Shown here piece after piece: positions 52,881 through 61,813 of a stretch of 64,000 nucleotides of DNA (position 1 is its first letter; each line of letters begins with the position of its first letter). The translations under genes were made by a program, and so were the position numbers. The DNA comes from GJ-E10 sp035625725 (GTDB lineage: Bacteria; Pseudomonadota; Gammaproteobacteria; Burkholderiales; Burkholderiaceae_F), in NCBI GenBank assembly GCA_035625725.1, contig DASPPB010000026.1, positions 1 to 64,000 on the forward strand, in the 5' to 3' direction. The notes beneath the pieces were generated by a model. That model saw nothing but the letters and a program-made list of their open reading frames with translations, ran no database searches and was not told the origin of the DNA.

Positions 52881-53948
52881 TTGCGCTCCAGCAACAGCAA
52901 GGTCGTCTACCCGTTTGCCGACTATCCGGAGTCCGGCCGTGCCATCGAGGTTGCTCCCGGAGTTCACTGGCTAAGCTCGCCGCTGCCGTTTCGGCTGCGC
53001 GCCATTAACCTATTTCTGCTGGAGGACGAAGGAGGTTGGACGATCGTCGATTGCGGATACGGACGCGAAGACGCACGCGCGCAATGGGAACTTGTCTGGA
53101 AAAGTACGCTGGCCGGCCGGCCGGTGACTCGCCTGATCGTCACCCATTTTCACCCCGATCATGCGGGCAACGCAGCGTGGTTGGCCGAGCGCTGGAACAT
53201 CCGCCCCTGGATGACGCAGGCGGAATGGCTGATGGCCAACCTGGCCATAATCGAACAGGGCTGTGACGACATCGAGCATCGCCGGCGCTTTTACGCGGCC
53301 AACGGACTTGACAAAGAACAGCTGGAGATATTCCGAAGCGGCGTGGTGCGCTACGTCGACGGGGCCCGACTGCCGCCGTCGTACCAGCGACTCGCGGATG
53401 GAGCCCAGTTGCGCATCGGCGGGCGGACGTGGCGGGTAATCGTCGGCCGGGGTCACTCGCCGGAGCATGCGTCTCTGTACTGTGATCAGATCGGGGTTCT
53501 GATTGCGGGCGATCAGCTGCTCCCCGAGATAACAACCAACGTCAGCGTGTGGCCGAGCGAGCCAGAGGCCGATTCGCTGCGCTGGTTCTTGGCGAGTCTG
53601 GATCGCTTCGCCGATGAGTTACCTCCTGAAACGCTCGTCCTGCCCTCGCATCGTCGGCCATTCCGCGGTGCCCATGCGCGCATCGAGGAGATAAAAGCGC
53701 ATCACCGGGAGCGCCTTGAGCGTCTCACAGCGCTCGCCTCGGAAGGGCCGCTGACCGCTGGCGGGGCGCTTCCGCACCTATTTCCCCCAGGGCTCGACGG
53801 GCATCAGATCGGATTTGCGATGGGTGAAGCCCTAGCACACCTCAACTTCTTGGTGACCTCGGGGGTGCTGCGACGCGAAGTCGATGCGGGCGTGACGCGG
53901 TTCGTTCGGACTCCAGCCCATGAACGCGCCTTTGCCGCCGGTGGCTAA
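52881..53948 (+). CDS. Metallo-beta-lactamase-fold hydrolase, 355 aa
   Basis: The fold begins with SSPLPFRLRAINLFLLEDEGGWTIVDCGYG. Metal-binding motifs are THFHPDHAG (HxHxDH), GRGHSPEHASLYC, and IAGDQLLPEIT for the third ligand Asp; the C-terminal VLPSHRRPFRG provides the His. It may act as a thioesterase, lactonase or glyoxalase II-like hydrolase; the long helical C-terminus (HHRERLERLTALASEGPLTAGGALPHLFPPGLDGHQIGFAMGEALAHLNFL) fits the LACTB2/flavin-reductase-free MBL group with a winged C-domain. TTG 52881 is proposed as start because GGGGAAG precedes it and the conserved region starts right after. Confidence 0.82.
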   Translation: MRSSNSKVVYPFADYPESGRAIEVAPGVHWLSSPLPFRLRAINLFLLEDEGGWTIVDCGYGREDARAQWELVWKSTLAGRPVTRLIVTHFHPDHAGNAAWLAERWNIRPWMTQAEWLMANLAIIEQGCDDIEHRRRFYAANGLDKEQLEIFRSGVVRYVDGARLPPSYQRLADGAQLRIGGRTWRVIVGRGHSPEHASLYCDQIGVLIAGDQLLPEITTNVSVWPSEPEADSLRWFLASLDRFADELPPETLVLPSHRRPFRGAHARIEEIKAHHRERLERLTALASEGPLTAGGALPHLFPPGLDGHQIGFAMGEALAHLNFLVTSGVLRREVDAGVTRFVRTPAHERAFAAGG

Positions 53949-53949
53949 C

Positions 53950-54228
53950 TTAGGCTGCGTCTAGCGCAAGATCCGTGTGCTGCAGTGCAGCGACTTCGTT
54001 TTGCTTGTCGTAGACCAAGTCGTTGAGCCGTTCAAATTCGGCCTGTGCTTCGGCCGTGCGGTCCGTCGCCCTTTGCAGCTCCTCGCCAGTCAATCCCCTT
54101 TGTGCGTGGACATGGGCAATGTAAGCTGCCATGGCATGGTCTTTGGCGCGAATGAGCCGATCGAGTTCGGCACGCAGGGCCGTTAGGCCCTCGCCGGGCA
54201 GGCCGGCAAACTCGTTCAAAGTGGACAT
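53950..54228 (-). CDS. Small coiled-coil protein, 92 aa
   Basis: The product is almost all helical with heptad-like stretches: LTALRAELDRLIRAKDHAMAAYIAHVHAQRGLTGEELQRATDRTAEAQAEFERLNDLVYDKQNEVAAL. No family is recognised. The ATG at 54228 follows AAGGA. The upstream region is unusually AT-rich and carries a good promoter and a TGC-rich near-palindrome (54245-54259). It may be a phasin-like or regulatory small protein, as inference from size, helicity and the operator only. Confidence 0.7.
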   Translation of the reverse strand: MSTLNEFAGLPGEGLTALRAELDRLIRAKDHAMAAYIAHVHAQRGLTGEELQRATDRTAEAQAEFERLNDLVYDKQNEVAALQHTDLALDAA

Positions 54229-54244
54229 GGCTGGTTCCTTATGA

Positions 54245-54288
54245 TGTTGCATTGCACAATAGTACACTATTTTTAGGTGTTTCTCTAA
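54245..54288 (-). promoter_or_regulatory. Promoter with TGC-rich operator for the small coiled-coil gene
   Basis: On the minus strand, TTAGAG (54283-54288) and TACTAT (54259-54264) are 18 bases apart and lie in an AT-rich island. The near-palindrome TTGTGCAATGCAACA (54245-54259, minus strand) sits over the expected transcription start. TGC-rich elements of this form resemble binding sites reported for the PHA regulator PhaR, which represses phasin genes; the match is by memory only. Confidence 0.45.
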
Positions 54289-54438
54289 CTTATTGAATAT
54301 AAACATTTTTGTCCTGCGGATCGGAAACTCCAAGCGAGAAACCGCTGATTGAAGTCCGTCTTTGCTGGGCTAGCCTGGGGCGCCAGCCGGCGCAGTTGGC
54401 GCAAATCGGTCCAGCCAGGCGCGTGAGGAGATCGCGTC

Positions 54439-56442
54439 ATGCCCCTGTCGCACCATCCGGTCGCCGCATCTTTGCGCGCGGGCGACACCGGCAAAATCGT
54501 CTCGGCGCGAGAAGCCGTACGTCTGATTCGTGATGGCGACACGGTCGCGACCTCGGGCTTTGTCGGCATTGGATTTGCCGAGAATATTGCCGTTGCCATC
54601 CAGGATCTGTTCCTCGAGAGGGCGGCGAGCGACCCGCGGGGACTCGGGAGCCCACGCAACCTCACCCTCGTATATGCCGCCGGCCAAGGCGACGGCAAGG
54701 ACCGAGGCCTGAATCATCTGGGACACGAAGGCCTCGTAGCCCGTGTGATCGGAGGTCACTGGGGTTTGGTGCCGAAGCTCCAGGAGCTTGCCACGGCCAA
54801 CCGCATCGAGGCCTACAACCTGCCGCAGGGGGTCATTTCCCATCTGTTTCGCGATATTGCAGCGGGCAAGCCCGGAACGCTCACCCGCGTGGGACTGGGC
54901 ACTTTCGTCGACCCGCGCTTCGGTGGCGGCAAGCTCAACGAGCGCACTCGCACCGACCTGGTTCGACTGATGCAAATCGACGGCGAGGATTTTCTCTTTT
55001 ACCAGACCTTCCCGATTCACGTCGGCATCATCCGGGGCACAACGGCGGATCCCGACGGCAACATCACAATGGAAAAGGAGGCGCTGACGCTCGAATCGCA
55101 AGCCATTGCGATGGCTGCACACAACTCGGGCGGCATCGTGATTGCACAAGTCGAGCGCATTGCCGATCGAGGCACTCTGAACAGTCGCCAGGTGAAGGTA
55201 CCAGGGGTTCTGGTCAACTGTGTTGTTGTCGCCGAAAAGCCCGAATATCACATGCAGACTTTCATCGAGCCCTACAGCCCCGCCTTTTCCGGCGAACTGC
55301 GTGTGCCGGCCTCGGTCATCCCCACGATGCCGATGAGCGGACGCAAGATCATTGCTCGGCGCGCCGCGCTCGAACTTCGGGCGAACGCGGTGGTGAACCT
55401 GGGTATCGGCATGCCCGAGGGCATTGCATCGGTCGCCGCGGAAGAAAAGGTAATCGATTTGGTGACGATGACGGCCGAGCCCGGCGTGATCGGCGGCATA
55501 CCGGCCGGTGGACTGAATTTTGGTGCTGCGGTAAATACCCAGGCGATCATCGACCAGCCCAGTCAGTTTGACTTTTACGACGGAGGCGGCCTGGACATCG
55601 CCTTCTTGGGGCTCGCGCAGGCCGACCGCGAGGGCAACCTCAATGTCTCGAAATTCGGTGCGCGGCTTGCGGGCGCGGGCGGATTCATCAACATCAGCCA
55701 AAACGCTCGCAAGGTCGTATTCGTGGGAACCTTTACCGCGGGCCGTCTGGAGATTGCCGTTCGTGACGGGAGGGTGGCGATTCTCAACGAAGGCAGCGCC
55801 GTCAAATTTCTCGATCAAGTCGAGCAGCGCACATTTAGCGGGGCCGAAGCCTTGCGGCGCGGAACGGTGGTGCTTTACGTCACCGAGCGCTGCGTGTTCC
55901 GCCTTTGCCCGCGGGGTCTGGAATTGATCGAGATCGCGCCCGGAATGGATCTGGAGCGCGACATTCTTGCGCATATGCGCTTTCGCCCAGTCTGGAGTGC
56001 CGACCCGGTGCCGATGGACGAGCGCATTTTTGCCGAAGGGCCGATGAATCTGCGCGCCGACTTGCTGGAGCGGCCGCTCGAAGAGCGCTTGACCTACGAT
56101 CCGGAGGGCAACGTGTTCTTCGTCAACTTCGAGGGGCTCGCGGTCCGCACTCAGGCGGACATTGAGCGCATTCGGGCGACCGTAGAGGAAAAACTGCGAC
56201 CCATCGGGCACAAGGTTTTTGCCATCGTCAACTACGACCGGTTCAGCATTTTGCCCGAGCTCACCGATGAGTACATCGCCATGGTCAAGGGTCTGATGGA
56301 GCGGCACTACCTGGACGTGACCCGCTACACGACAAACACCTTTTTGCGCCTGAAACTCGGTGAGGCGCTAACACGAGGCCATATTGCGCCGCATCTGTAT
56401 TCCAACGCCCAGGAGGCCGAAAAAGGCCTCTGGTCGCCGTGA
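54439..56442 (+). CDS. Acyl-CoA:acetate/acetoacetate CoA-transferase (YdiF/Pct-like), 667 aa
   Basis: This is a family I CoA-transferase with both alpha and beta parts in one chain. The alpha part has SGFVGIGFAENIAVAI and GLNHLGHEGLVARVIGGHWGLVPKL; the beta part has GIGMPEGIASVAAEEKVIDLVTMTAEPGVIGGIPAGGLNFGAA, where the catalytic Glu is at residue 347 (EPG). Beyond residue 540 a C-terminal extension (RTQADIERIRATVEEKLRPIGHKVFAIVNYDRFSI) is also found in related large proteins. It transfers CoA between short acyl groups such as acetate, propionate or 3-ketoacids, and could link PHA and fatty-acid breakdown. The start ATG is preceded by GTGAGGAGATC with a good ribosome binding site. Confidence 0.87.
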   Translation: MPLSHHPVAASLRAGDTGKIVSAREAVRLIRDGDTVATSGFVGIGFAENIAVAIQDLFLERAASDPRGLGSPRNLTLVYAAGQGDGKDRGLNHLGHEGLVARVIGGHWGLVPKLQELATANRIEAYNLPQGVISHLFRDIAAGKPGTLTRVGLGTFVDPRFGGGKLNERTRTDLVRLMQIDGEDFLFYQTFPIHVGIIRGTTADPDGNITMEKEALTLESQAIAMAAHNSGGIVIAQVERIADRGTLNSRQVKVPGVLVNCVVVAEKPEYHMQTFIEPYSPAFSGELRVPASVIPTMPMSGRKIIARRAALELRANAVVNLGIGMPEGIASVAAEEKVIDLVTMTAEPGVIGGIPAGGLNFGAAVNTQAIIDQPSQFDFYDGGGLDIAFLGLAQADREGNLNVSKFGARLAGAGGFINISQNARKVVFVGTFTAGRLEIAVRDGRVAILNEGSAVKFLDQVEQRTFSGAEALRRGTVVLYVTERCVFRLCPRGLELIEIAPGMDLERDILAHMRFRPVWSADPVPMDERIFAEGPMNLRADLLERPLEERLTYDPEGNVFFVNFEGLAVRTQADIERIRATVEEKLRPIGHKVFAIVNYDRFSILPELTDEYIAMVKGLMERHYLDVTRYTTNTFLRLKLGEALTRGHIAPHLYSNAQEAEKGLWSP

Positions 56443-56532
56443 CTTTGAAAAAGGGGGGTAGTTTCCCGCTTGACCCGAGAAGGCGCCGGCAACCCCGGTG
56501 CGAAAATCCAAACGAAGGAAGCGAGCCAATCC

Positions 56533-57048
56533 ATGCAAGGACAGTCACCTAGCGTACCGACGCCGCCACCGGTCGATCCCGCAACCCTCAAAGCCCGCGT
56601 TTTGTCGCTATATCGGAAAGTGCTCGACGTGATCGTTACCGTACTCATCTTCGTTTTGGTGCTCACGCTGCTGGGCGCGGTAGCGGGACTGGGCCTCGAT
56701 TTTGCAACTGCCGCCGGCGCGTTGCGTTCGGGCGTGACGAACCACAGCTTGGCCTACGGGGTCGTTGACGCCATCGATAGAGAACTCGTCATCGACGTGC
56801 TGTCGGTTTTCGTGCTCATCGAATTATTCCGCACTTTTACCGACTACCTCGAATACCATCGCGTCCGTCTTCAGGTGCTGGCAGAAGTCGGTATCGCCTT
56901 CATCTTGCGCGAGGTGTTTATCAGCCTCTATGGCCACGAGTTCAATTGGCTCGACACCATTGCGCTTGCCGTCTTGCTGGCCGTGCTCGTTGCGGCGCGA
57001 ATCGCCGCCGTCGAGTTTCCCTCGCGTCGCCCGGCCGCGTACGAGTAG
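56533..57048 (+). CDS. psiE: PsiE-family (phosphate-starvation-inducible E-like) membrane protein, 171 aa
   Basis: Four hydrophobic segments are seen: VIVTVLIFVLVLTLLGAVAGL, VLSVFVLIELFRTFTDYL, LAEVGIAFILREVFISLYG and LDTIALAVLLAVLVAARIAA. The layout, with the loop between the second and third segment and LEYHRVRLQVLAEVGIAFILREVFI, matches the PsiE family. The function is unknown; in Escherichia coli psiE responds to phosphate starvation. ATG 56533 is annotated, while TTG 56470 is in frame and gives a longer N-terminus. It stands between the CoA-transferase gene and kbl. Confidence 0.8.
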   Translation: MQGQSPSVPTPPPVDPATLKARVLSLYRKVLDVIVTVLIFVLVLTLLGAVAGLGLDFATAAGALRSGVTNHSLAYGVVDAIDRELVIDVLSVFVLIELFRTFTDYLEYHRVRLQVLAEVGIAFILREVFISLYGHEFNWLDTIALAVLLAVLVAARIAAVEFPSRRPAAYE

Positions 57049-57084
57049 CTTTTCTGGCGGCAATTCCATGCAAAAGAGAGCGCG

Positions 57085-58287
57085 ATGAACCCACGGGAAG
57101 ATTTCTACGCGGGTCTGCTCCACCGGCTCCAAGAGATTCGAGATACGGGGCTGTACAAGGGTGAGCGTGTCATCACGAGCGCGCAGGGCGCCGTGGTGCG
57201 CATTGCGCAGGGTCGAGAAGTCATCAATCTGTGCGCGAACAACTACCTCGGGCTGTCGTCGCATCCTGCGGTCGTGGAAGCGGCCCACGAAGCTCTGCGA
57301 ACGCGCGGCTATGGTATGAGCTCCGTGCGATTCATATGCGGTACGCAGGACCTGCACAAGACGCTCGAAGAGCGACTGGCGCGTTTTTTGGGCACAGACG
57401 ACGCGATTCTGTACGCCGCCGCTTTCGATGCCAACGGCGGCTTGTTTGAACCGTTGTTCGACGAACAAGACGCGGTGATCAGCGACGAACTCAACCACGC
57501 CTCGATCATTGATGGCATCCGCTTGTGCAAAGCGAGGCGCTATCGCTACAAGCACGATGACATGGAGGATCTGGAGCGGTGCCTGCGGCTTGCGGTCGCG
57601 GAAGGTGCCCGGTACCGGATCGTCTTTAGCGACGGCGTCTTTTCCATGGATGGCACGGTGGCGCAAGTCGACCGCATGCGCGCGCTGTGCGACCGTTACG
57701 GCGCCTTGTTGGGAATCGACGACTGCCACGCCTGCGGCTTCTGGGGTCCCACGGGCAGGGGCACGCACGAGTACCGCGGAGTATTCGGCAAGATGGATGT
57801 CATCACGGGCACTTTGGGAAAGGCAATGGGTGGTGCATCCGGCGGATTTACCGCCGGTCGCCGCGAACTCGTCGAGCTGTTGCGCCAGCGATCACGCCCG
57901 TATTTATTTTCCAACACGCTGGCTCCACCGATCGTAGGCGCGTCGATCGCGGTGCTCAATTTGTTGGAGGCTTCCACGCAACTGCGCGACCGACTGGAGG
58001 GCAACACGCGCTTTTTTCGGGAGGCGATCGCGCAGGCAGGTTTTGAAATCAAACCGGGCGAGCACCCCATCGTTGCCATCATGGTCTATGACGCCGCGGC
58101 CGCGCAGGCTCTGGCGGCGCGCCTGCTGGAGCTGGGAATCTATGTGGTCGGATTTTCCTTTCCGGTGGTGCCCAAAGGACAGGCCCGTATTCGAGTTCAG
58201 GTGAGCGCGGTGCACGAGCGCGAGCATCTGGAGCGGGGTGTTGCGGCCTTTTCCCAGGCGGGACGCGAGCTAGGGCTGCTGAAATGA
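57085..58287 (+). CDS. kbl: Glycine C-acetyltransferase (2-amino-3-ketobutyrate CoA ligase), 400 aa
   Basis: This PLP enzyme of the alpha-oxoamine synthase family splits 2-amino-3-ketobutyrate with CoA to glycine and acetyl-CoA. Family marks are NLCANNYLGLSSHPAVVEAAHEAL, GYGMSSVRFICGTQDLHKTLEERLA, DDCHACGFWGPTGRGTHE and the Schiff-base Lys in ITGTLGKAMGGASGG (about residue 246). The length is the usual. The next gene, tdh, overlaps its stop by 4 bases (ATGA), so they are translated together as the threonine dehydrogenase pathway. Confidence 0.95.
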   Translation: MNPREDFYAGLLHRLQEIRDTGLYKGERVITSAQGAVVRIAQGREVINLCANNYLGLSSHPAVVEAAHEALRTRGYGMSSVRFICGTQDLHKTLEERLARFLGTDDAILYAAAFDANGGLFEPLFDEQDAVISDELNHASIIDGIRLCKARRYRYKHDDMEDLERCLRLAVAEGARYRIVFSDGVFSMDGTVAQVDRMRALCDRYGALLGIDDCHACGFWGPTGRGTHEYRGVFGKMDVITGTLGKAMGGASGGFTAGRRELVELLRQRSRPYLFSNTLAPPIVGASIAVLNLLEASTQLRDRLEGNTRFFREAIAQAGFEIKPGEHPIVAIMVYDAAAAQALAARLLELGIYVVGFSFPVVPKGQARIRVQVSAVHEREHLERGVAAFSQAGRELGLLK

Positions 58288-59237
58288 GCGAATCGAGAAT
58301 CCTGGTCATCGGCGCCAACGGCCAGGTGGGCACGGAGCTTGCCGAAACGCTTGTGGCGCGGCATGGCGCGCACGCCGTCGTCACGGCGGATCTGGCGCCG
58401 CAAGGCCGCCTCCCGGGTGTCGTGCACCTGGCGCTCGATGTGATGGATATGAAGGCGCTCTCCGATGCGGTGGCCCGCCACCGCATCGGGCAGATTTATC
58501 TTCTGGCGGCGCTATTGTCTGCCAGCGGAGAGCAGCACCCCGCCCAGACGTGGTACCTCAACATGGGGGGATTGCTCAATGTGCTTGAGTTGGCGCGTGT
58601 GCAGCGAATCGAGCGGGTCTTCTGGCCCAGTTCGATCGCGGTTTTCGGACCGGCCACGCCGTCCTTCATGACCCCGCAGCACACCGTCACCGACCCGACT
58701 ACGGTCTACGGCATCAGCAAACTCGCGGGGGAGCGATGGTGCGCCTGGTACCACGCACGGCACGCGGTGGACGTGCGCAGCCTGCGCTTCCCGGGTCTCA
58801 TCAGTTGGAAGGCACGACCCGGTGGCGGTACGACCGATTACGCGATCGAGATCTTTCACGCGGCGCTGCGCAAGGGACACTACACCTGCTACCTGGAGGC
58901 CGATCAGGCGCTGCCGATGATGTATATGCCGGACGCGATGCGTGCGATCACCGAACTGATGGAGGCGCCCAGCGCGAAGATCACCGAGCGCGGCGCTTAT
59001 AACGTCGCGGGCGTGAGCTTTACGCCCCGTGAGATTGCGGGTGCCATCGGCGCGCGCATCAGTGACTTCACAATGAACTGCGAGCCCGATTTTCGGCAAA
59101 CCATCGCGGCGAGCTGGCCGCGCTCGATTGACGATGCACTGGCACGGCGGGACTGGGCCTGGCGCCCGCACTTTGACTTGACGGCAATCGTCGATGACAT
59201 GCTCGAAAACCTTCGTCAGGCGCAAAAGGTTGGCTGA
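58284..59237 (+). CDS. tdh: L-threonine 3-dehydrogenase, SDR/epimerase type, 317 aa
   Basis: The enzyme oxidises L-threonine to 2-amino-3-ketobutyrate with NAD, the step before Kbl. It is of the extended-SDR type, not the zinc MDR type: GANGQVGTELAETL for NAD, the Ser in WPSSIAVFGPATP and the active-site pair in VYGISKLAGERW, then SLRFPGLISWKARPGGGTTDYAIEIFHAAL, a block typical for this group. The C-terminus is normal for the family. The ATG overlaps the kbl stop. In many bacteria this type of tdh is paired with kbl as here. Confidence 0.92.
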   Translation: MSESRILVIGANGQVGTELAETLVARHGAHAVVTADLAPQGRLPGVVHLALDVMDMKALSDAVARHRIGQIYLLAALLSASGEQHPAQTWYLNMGGLLNVLELARVQRIERVFWPSSIAVFGPATPSFMTPQHTVTDPTTVYGISKLAGERWCAWYHARHAVDVRSLRFPGLISWKARPGGGTTDYAIEIFHAALRKGHYTCYLEADQALPMMYMPDAMRAITELMEAPSAKITERGAYNVAGVSFTPREIAGAIGARISDFTMNCEPDFRQTIAASWPRSIDDALARRDWAWRPHFDLTAIVDDMLENLRQAQKVG

Positions 59238-59398
59238 GCATGACGCGCCAGAGAAGGCACGGGCGCTGTCACTGATCTGATCGCTCTTGCGCAGCGGCAG
59301 CGCTTGTGCCGCAGGCGCTGCGCGGCAAACGAACGCGTGAACCTTCGCGCCGCTGCACTTGCACTGCGCACGGTTCGGTGGGCCGCGTACAGCGCGGA

Positions 59399-59788
59399 TC
59401 AAAGCGATGGGTGCGACGTTCCTGCATGGGTGTGCTCGTAGGCGCGTTGACAAGGTTCACAGCGCTTGCAGGTGGGATAGGCCTTCAGGCGTGCAAGTTC
59501 GATCTCGCCGCGGCAATCGATGCAACGGCCGTACGCGTCGGTAGCCAGGCGTTCGAGAGCCGCCTCCAGATCGCGTACCTCGACGACATTGCGACCGATC
59601 ACCGCATTTTCCACACCGGCGAGTTCGGCGCCGATCGCCTCATCACCGGAATCGACGACCTCGCCGGCAATGTCGCGATAGCGCTCGGAGGCTTCATCGC
59701 GAACTTCGGCGGTCAGTTGCTGCCGCAGGGCGCGCAGGCGCTCTTGCATGAGCGCCCGAAGCATCTTTCGATCCTCTTCGCTTGGCAT
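59399..59788 (-). CDS. DksA/TraR-type C4 zinc-finger protein, 129 aa
   Basis: The N-terminal coiled coil (EEDRKMLRALMQERLRALRQQLTAEVRDEASERYRDIAGEVVDSGDEAI) is followed by EVRDLEAALERLATDAYGRCIDCRGEIELARLKAYPTCKRCEPCQ, the four-Cys zinc finger with C-x2-C at each end, as in DksA/YbiI-type transcription factors that insert into the RNA polymerase secondary channel. It lacks some of the coiled-coil tip DxxDxA residues, so a ppGpp-linked role is not sure. The ATG at 59788 is the start; the upstream frame is shadow. Confidence 0.85.
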   Translation of the reverse strand: MPSEEDRKMLRALMQERLRALRQQLTAEVRDEASERYRDIAGEVVDSGDEAIGAELAGVENAVIGRNVVEVRDLEAALERLATDAYGRCIDCRGEIELARLKAYPTCKRCEPCQRAYEHTHAGTSHPSL

Positions 59789-60748
59789 TTTGTTTCAAAA
59801 CCTCCCTTGCAATATACGTCCGCGTCGGCGCGCTTGGGGGCGCGCAGGCAACGCTTGGTACTGTGGCGCGGTCTGGAGCCGACCGCCTGCTTCGGTTGCA
59901 GACTCCCCGGTCGAGCACCCGTAGCGTAGCGCGCCACACGAACAATAGGCCGGACGCACCAGGTTCGACGGGTCGCCCGCAAACGCTTCGGGGAGGATTG
60001 CGCGCGCCCCACGCGACGATCGGCGTAGCGCAACGCAACGCCTCGCCGCGCGCCATCTGATTCGCGGAGACAAACCATTCGCGACGACTCGCGTGGGACG
60101 CACGATGCGCGGCGCGCCTGGCCTTGGCAAACGTTGCGTGGCAGCGCGCGCGGGGAGCGCAGCTCTCGCGCGCGGCCCACGGAGAGCAAGCATTGCGGCG
60201 TGCCACGAATCAACAGTCGAGGCACAGAAAAATTGCTCGTTTCAACACCTGTATTTGCACTGGCTGCATGTTGCCGCAGGCGCGTTTGCCTAACACACAG
60301 CTATGCAATTGCACAGCGGCGCACGAAAAATCTTTCGTATGAAGCGATCAACCGAACGTCTGATCTAAATCGATTGAAAGGACTCCCGTATACGAAGTAG
60401 ACGGGGGCTGTCCATCCCGTTATTACGTTGTTATAAAGCCGCCAAGACGTCGTCCGCATCCAGCCGCGGGCGACTCTACCAGGGGTTTTCGATGACGATC
60501 TTCCGGCTTGCCGAAAGAGCGGGGATTGTTTGGCCGCTGCCAACGCAAAGGATCTGTTGGCCATTTGCCACGCTCGCAGATGTGAAAAGGAATTTTTTTG
60601 CCTTTTCGCACGCCAGTGTTGCGCCAGCCTTCGCCCGCGCCCTGACGCGTACCGGCCGCGCTGGCTGGAAGTCGTCTTTCGGTGCAACGAATTGCCGCGC
60701 GAAGCATCGGCAACTTACGCGACCCGTCGCACCGTGCAAGGGGTATTC
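59789..60748. other. Intergenic region, about 960 bases, no supported gene
   Basis: The frames here are Arg/Ala-rich and lack domain features. The plus-strand frame of apbE is open back to 60530 but unlike the family. A TTATAAAG element around 60430 could be part of a promoter for apbE. Short inverted repeats such as ACGGG-CCCGT (about 60401-60421) are present. Nothing else is recognised. Confidence 0.45.
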
Positions 60749-61753
60749 ATGCTAGCCGGACTTCGCACCGCGGCTCGGCGCGTGTTTGGTGCCGAGCATC
60801 GGCTGGGGGACATGCCGACTCCAGGGGCCTGGTACAGCCGTGACGAAGCCATCATGGGCACCGCGATACGCGTGGAGCTGTGGAGCGAGGACCGTTCCGT
60901 GGCCGAATCGGCCATGCGCGCGGTCATGGACGTTATGCACCACGTTGACGAGACGATGAGCCCCTTTAAGCCCGAATCGGAGCTCTCGCGCATCAACCGG
61001 GAGGCCGCCAATCACCCGGTCAAGGTGAGTCAAGAGATGATCGACTTGCTGAGCCGATCGCTCGATTTTTCTCGGCTCTCGGACGGTGCATTTGACATCA
61101 CCTTCGCAAGTGCCGGGCACCTGTACGACTACCGGCAAGGCATTCGGCCCGATGAGCGCGAGCTCGCGCAGGCCTGCAAGGCGATTGGATTCAAGAATCT
61201 GTTGGTCGACACCGAAAAGCGCGCCGTGCGCTTCGCGCGCTCGGGTGTGCGCATCGACTTGGGCGGTTTTGCCAAGGGTTATGCGGTGGACCAGGGCGCT
61301 GCGCTTTTGAAAAGCCGGGGGATACGCAATGCGATTGTCACGGCCGGCGGCGACAGCCACATCCTGGGTGATCGGCGGGGCCGACCGTGGACGATCGGGG
61401 TGCGCGATCCGCGTCGGCCCGGGGAACTCGTCGCGGTGATCCCGCTCAAGGACGTCGCAGTGTCGACCTCGGGCGATTACGAACGCTACTTCGAGGAAGA
61501 CGGGGTGCGCTTTCACCATGTCCTGGATCCTCGAACCGGCAAATCGCCCAGCGCGGTGCACAGCGTGACCATCATCGCCCCCGACGGACTGACTTCCGAG
61601 GCCCTGTCAAAGACGGTGTTTGTGATGGGCGTGGCAAAGGGCATGGAGCTCATCGATTCCCAAAAGGACGTCGACGCGATCGTGGTCGATGCCCACGGCG
61701 TTTTGCATTACTCCTCGGGCTTGCGCCAGCAACGCCCCGAGAAGCCGCAGTAA
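60749..61753 (+). CDS. apbE: FAD:protein FMN transferase (ApbE family), 334 aa
   Basis: The enzyme attaches FMN covalently to Thr of partner flavoproteins, or hydrolyses FAD, using Mg. Family features: MGTAIRVELW near residue 36, HHVDETMSPFKPESELSRIN, LLSRSLDFSRLSDGAFDIT, RIDLGGFAKGYAVDQGAALLKSRGIRNAIVTAGGD, and VRFHHVLDPRTGKSP with the metal-ligand Asp. No signal peptide or lipobox is seen, whereas many ApbE are exported. ATG 60749 follows AAGGGG at 6 bases. It is upstream of a lipoprotein gene with a haem motif; a redox complex is a possible partner. Confidence 0.9.
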   Translation: MLAGLRTAARRVFGAEHRLGDMPTPGAWYSRDEAIMGTAIRVELWSEDRSVAESAMRAVMDVMHHVDETMSPFKPESELSRINREAANHPVKVSQEMIDLLSRSLDFSRLSDGAFDITFASAGHLYDYRQGIRPDERELAQACKAIGFKNLLVDTEKRAVRFARSGVRIDLGGFAKGYAVDQGAALLKSRGIRNAIVTAGGDSHILGDRRGRPWTIGVRDPRRPGELVAVIPLKDVAVSTSGDYERYFEEDGVRFHHVLDPRTGKSPSAVHSVTIIAPDGLTSEALSKTVFVMGVAKGMELIDSQKDVDAIVVDAHGVLHYSSGLRQQRPEKPQ

Positions 61754-61813
61754 AAGGTGCTTTGCTTTTTTCTCGTGAATCTCAGCAGACGAAGGACACA
61801 AAGGGAGCCAGCC

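Noticed and set aside
54396..54409. TTGGCGCAAATCGG as an FNR box before the CoA-transferase gene
   Set aside because: Two mismatches in the conserved half-sites make it weaker than the other sites.
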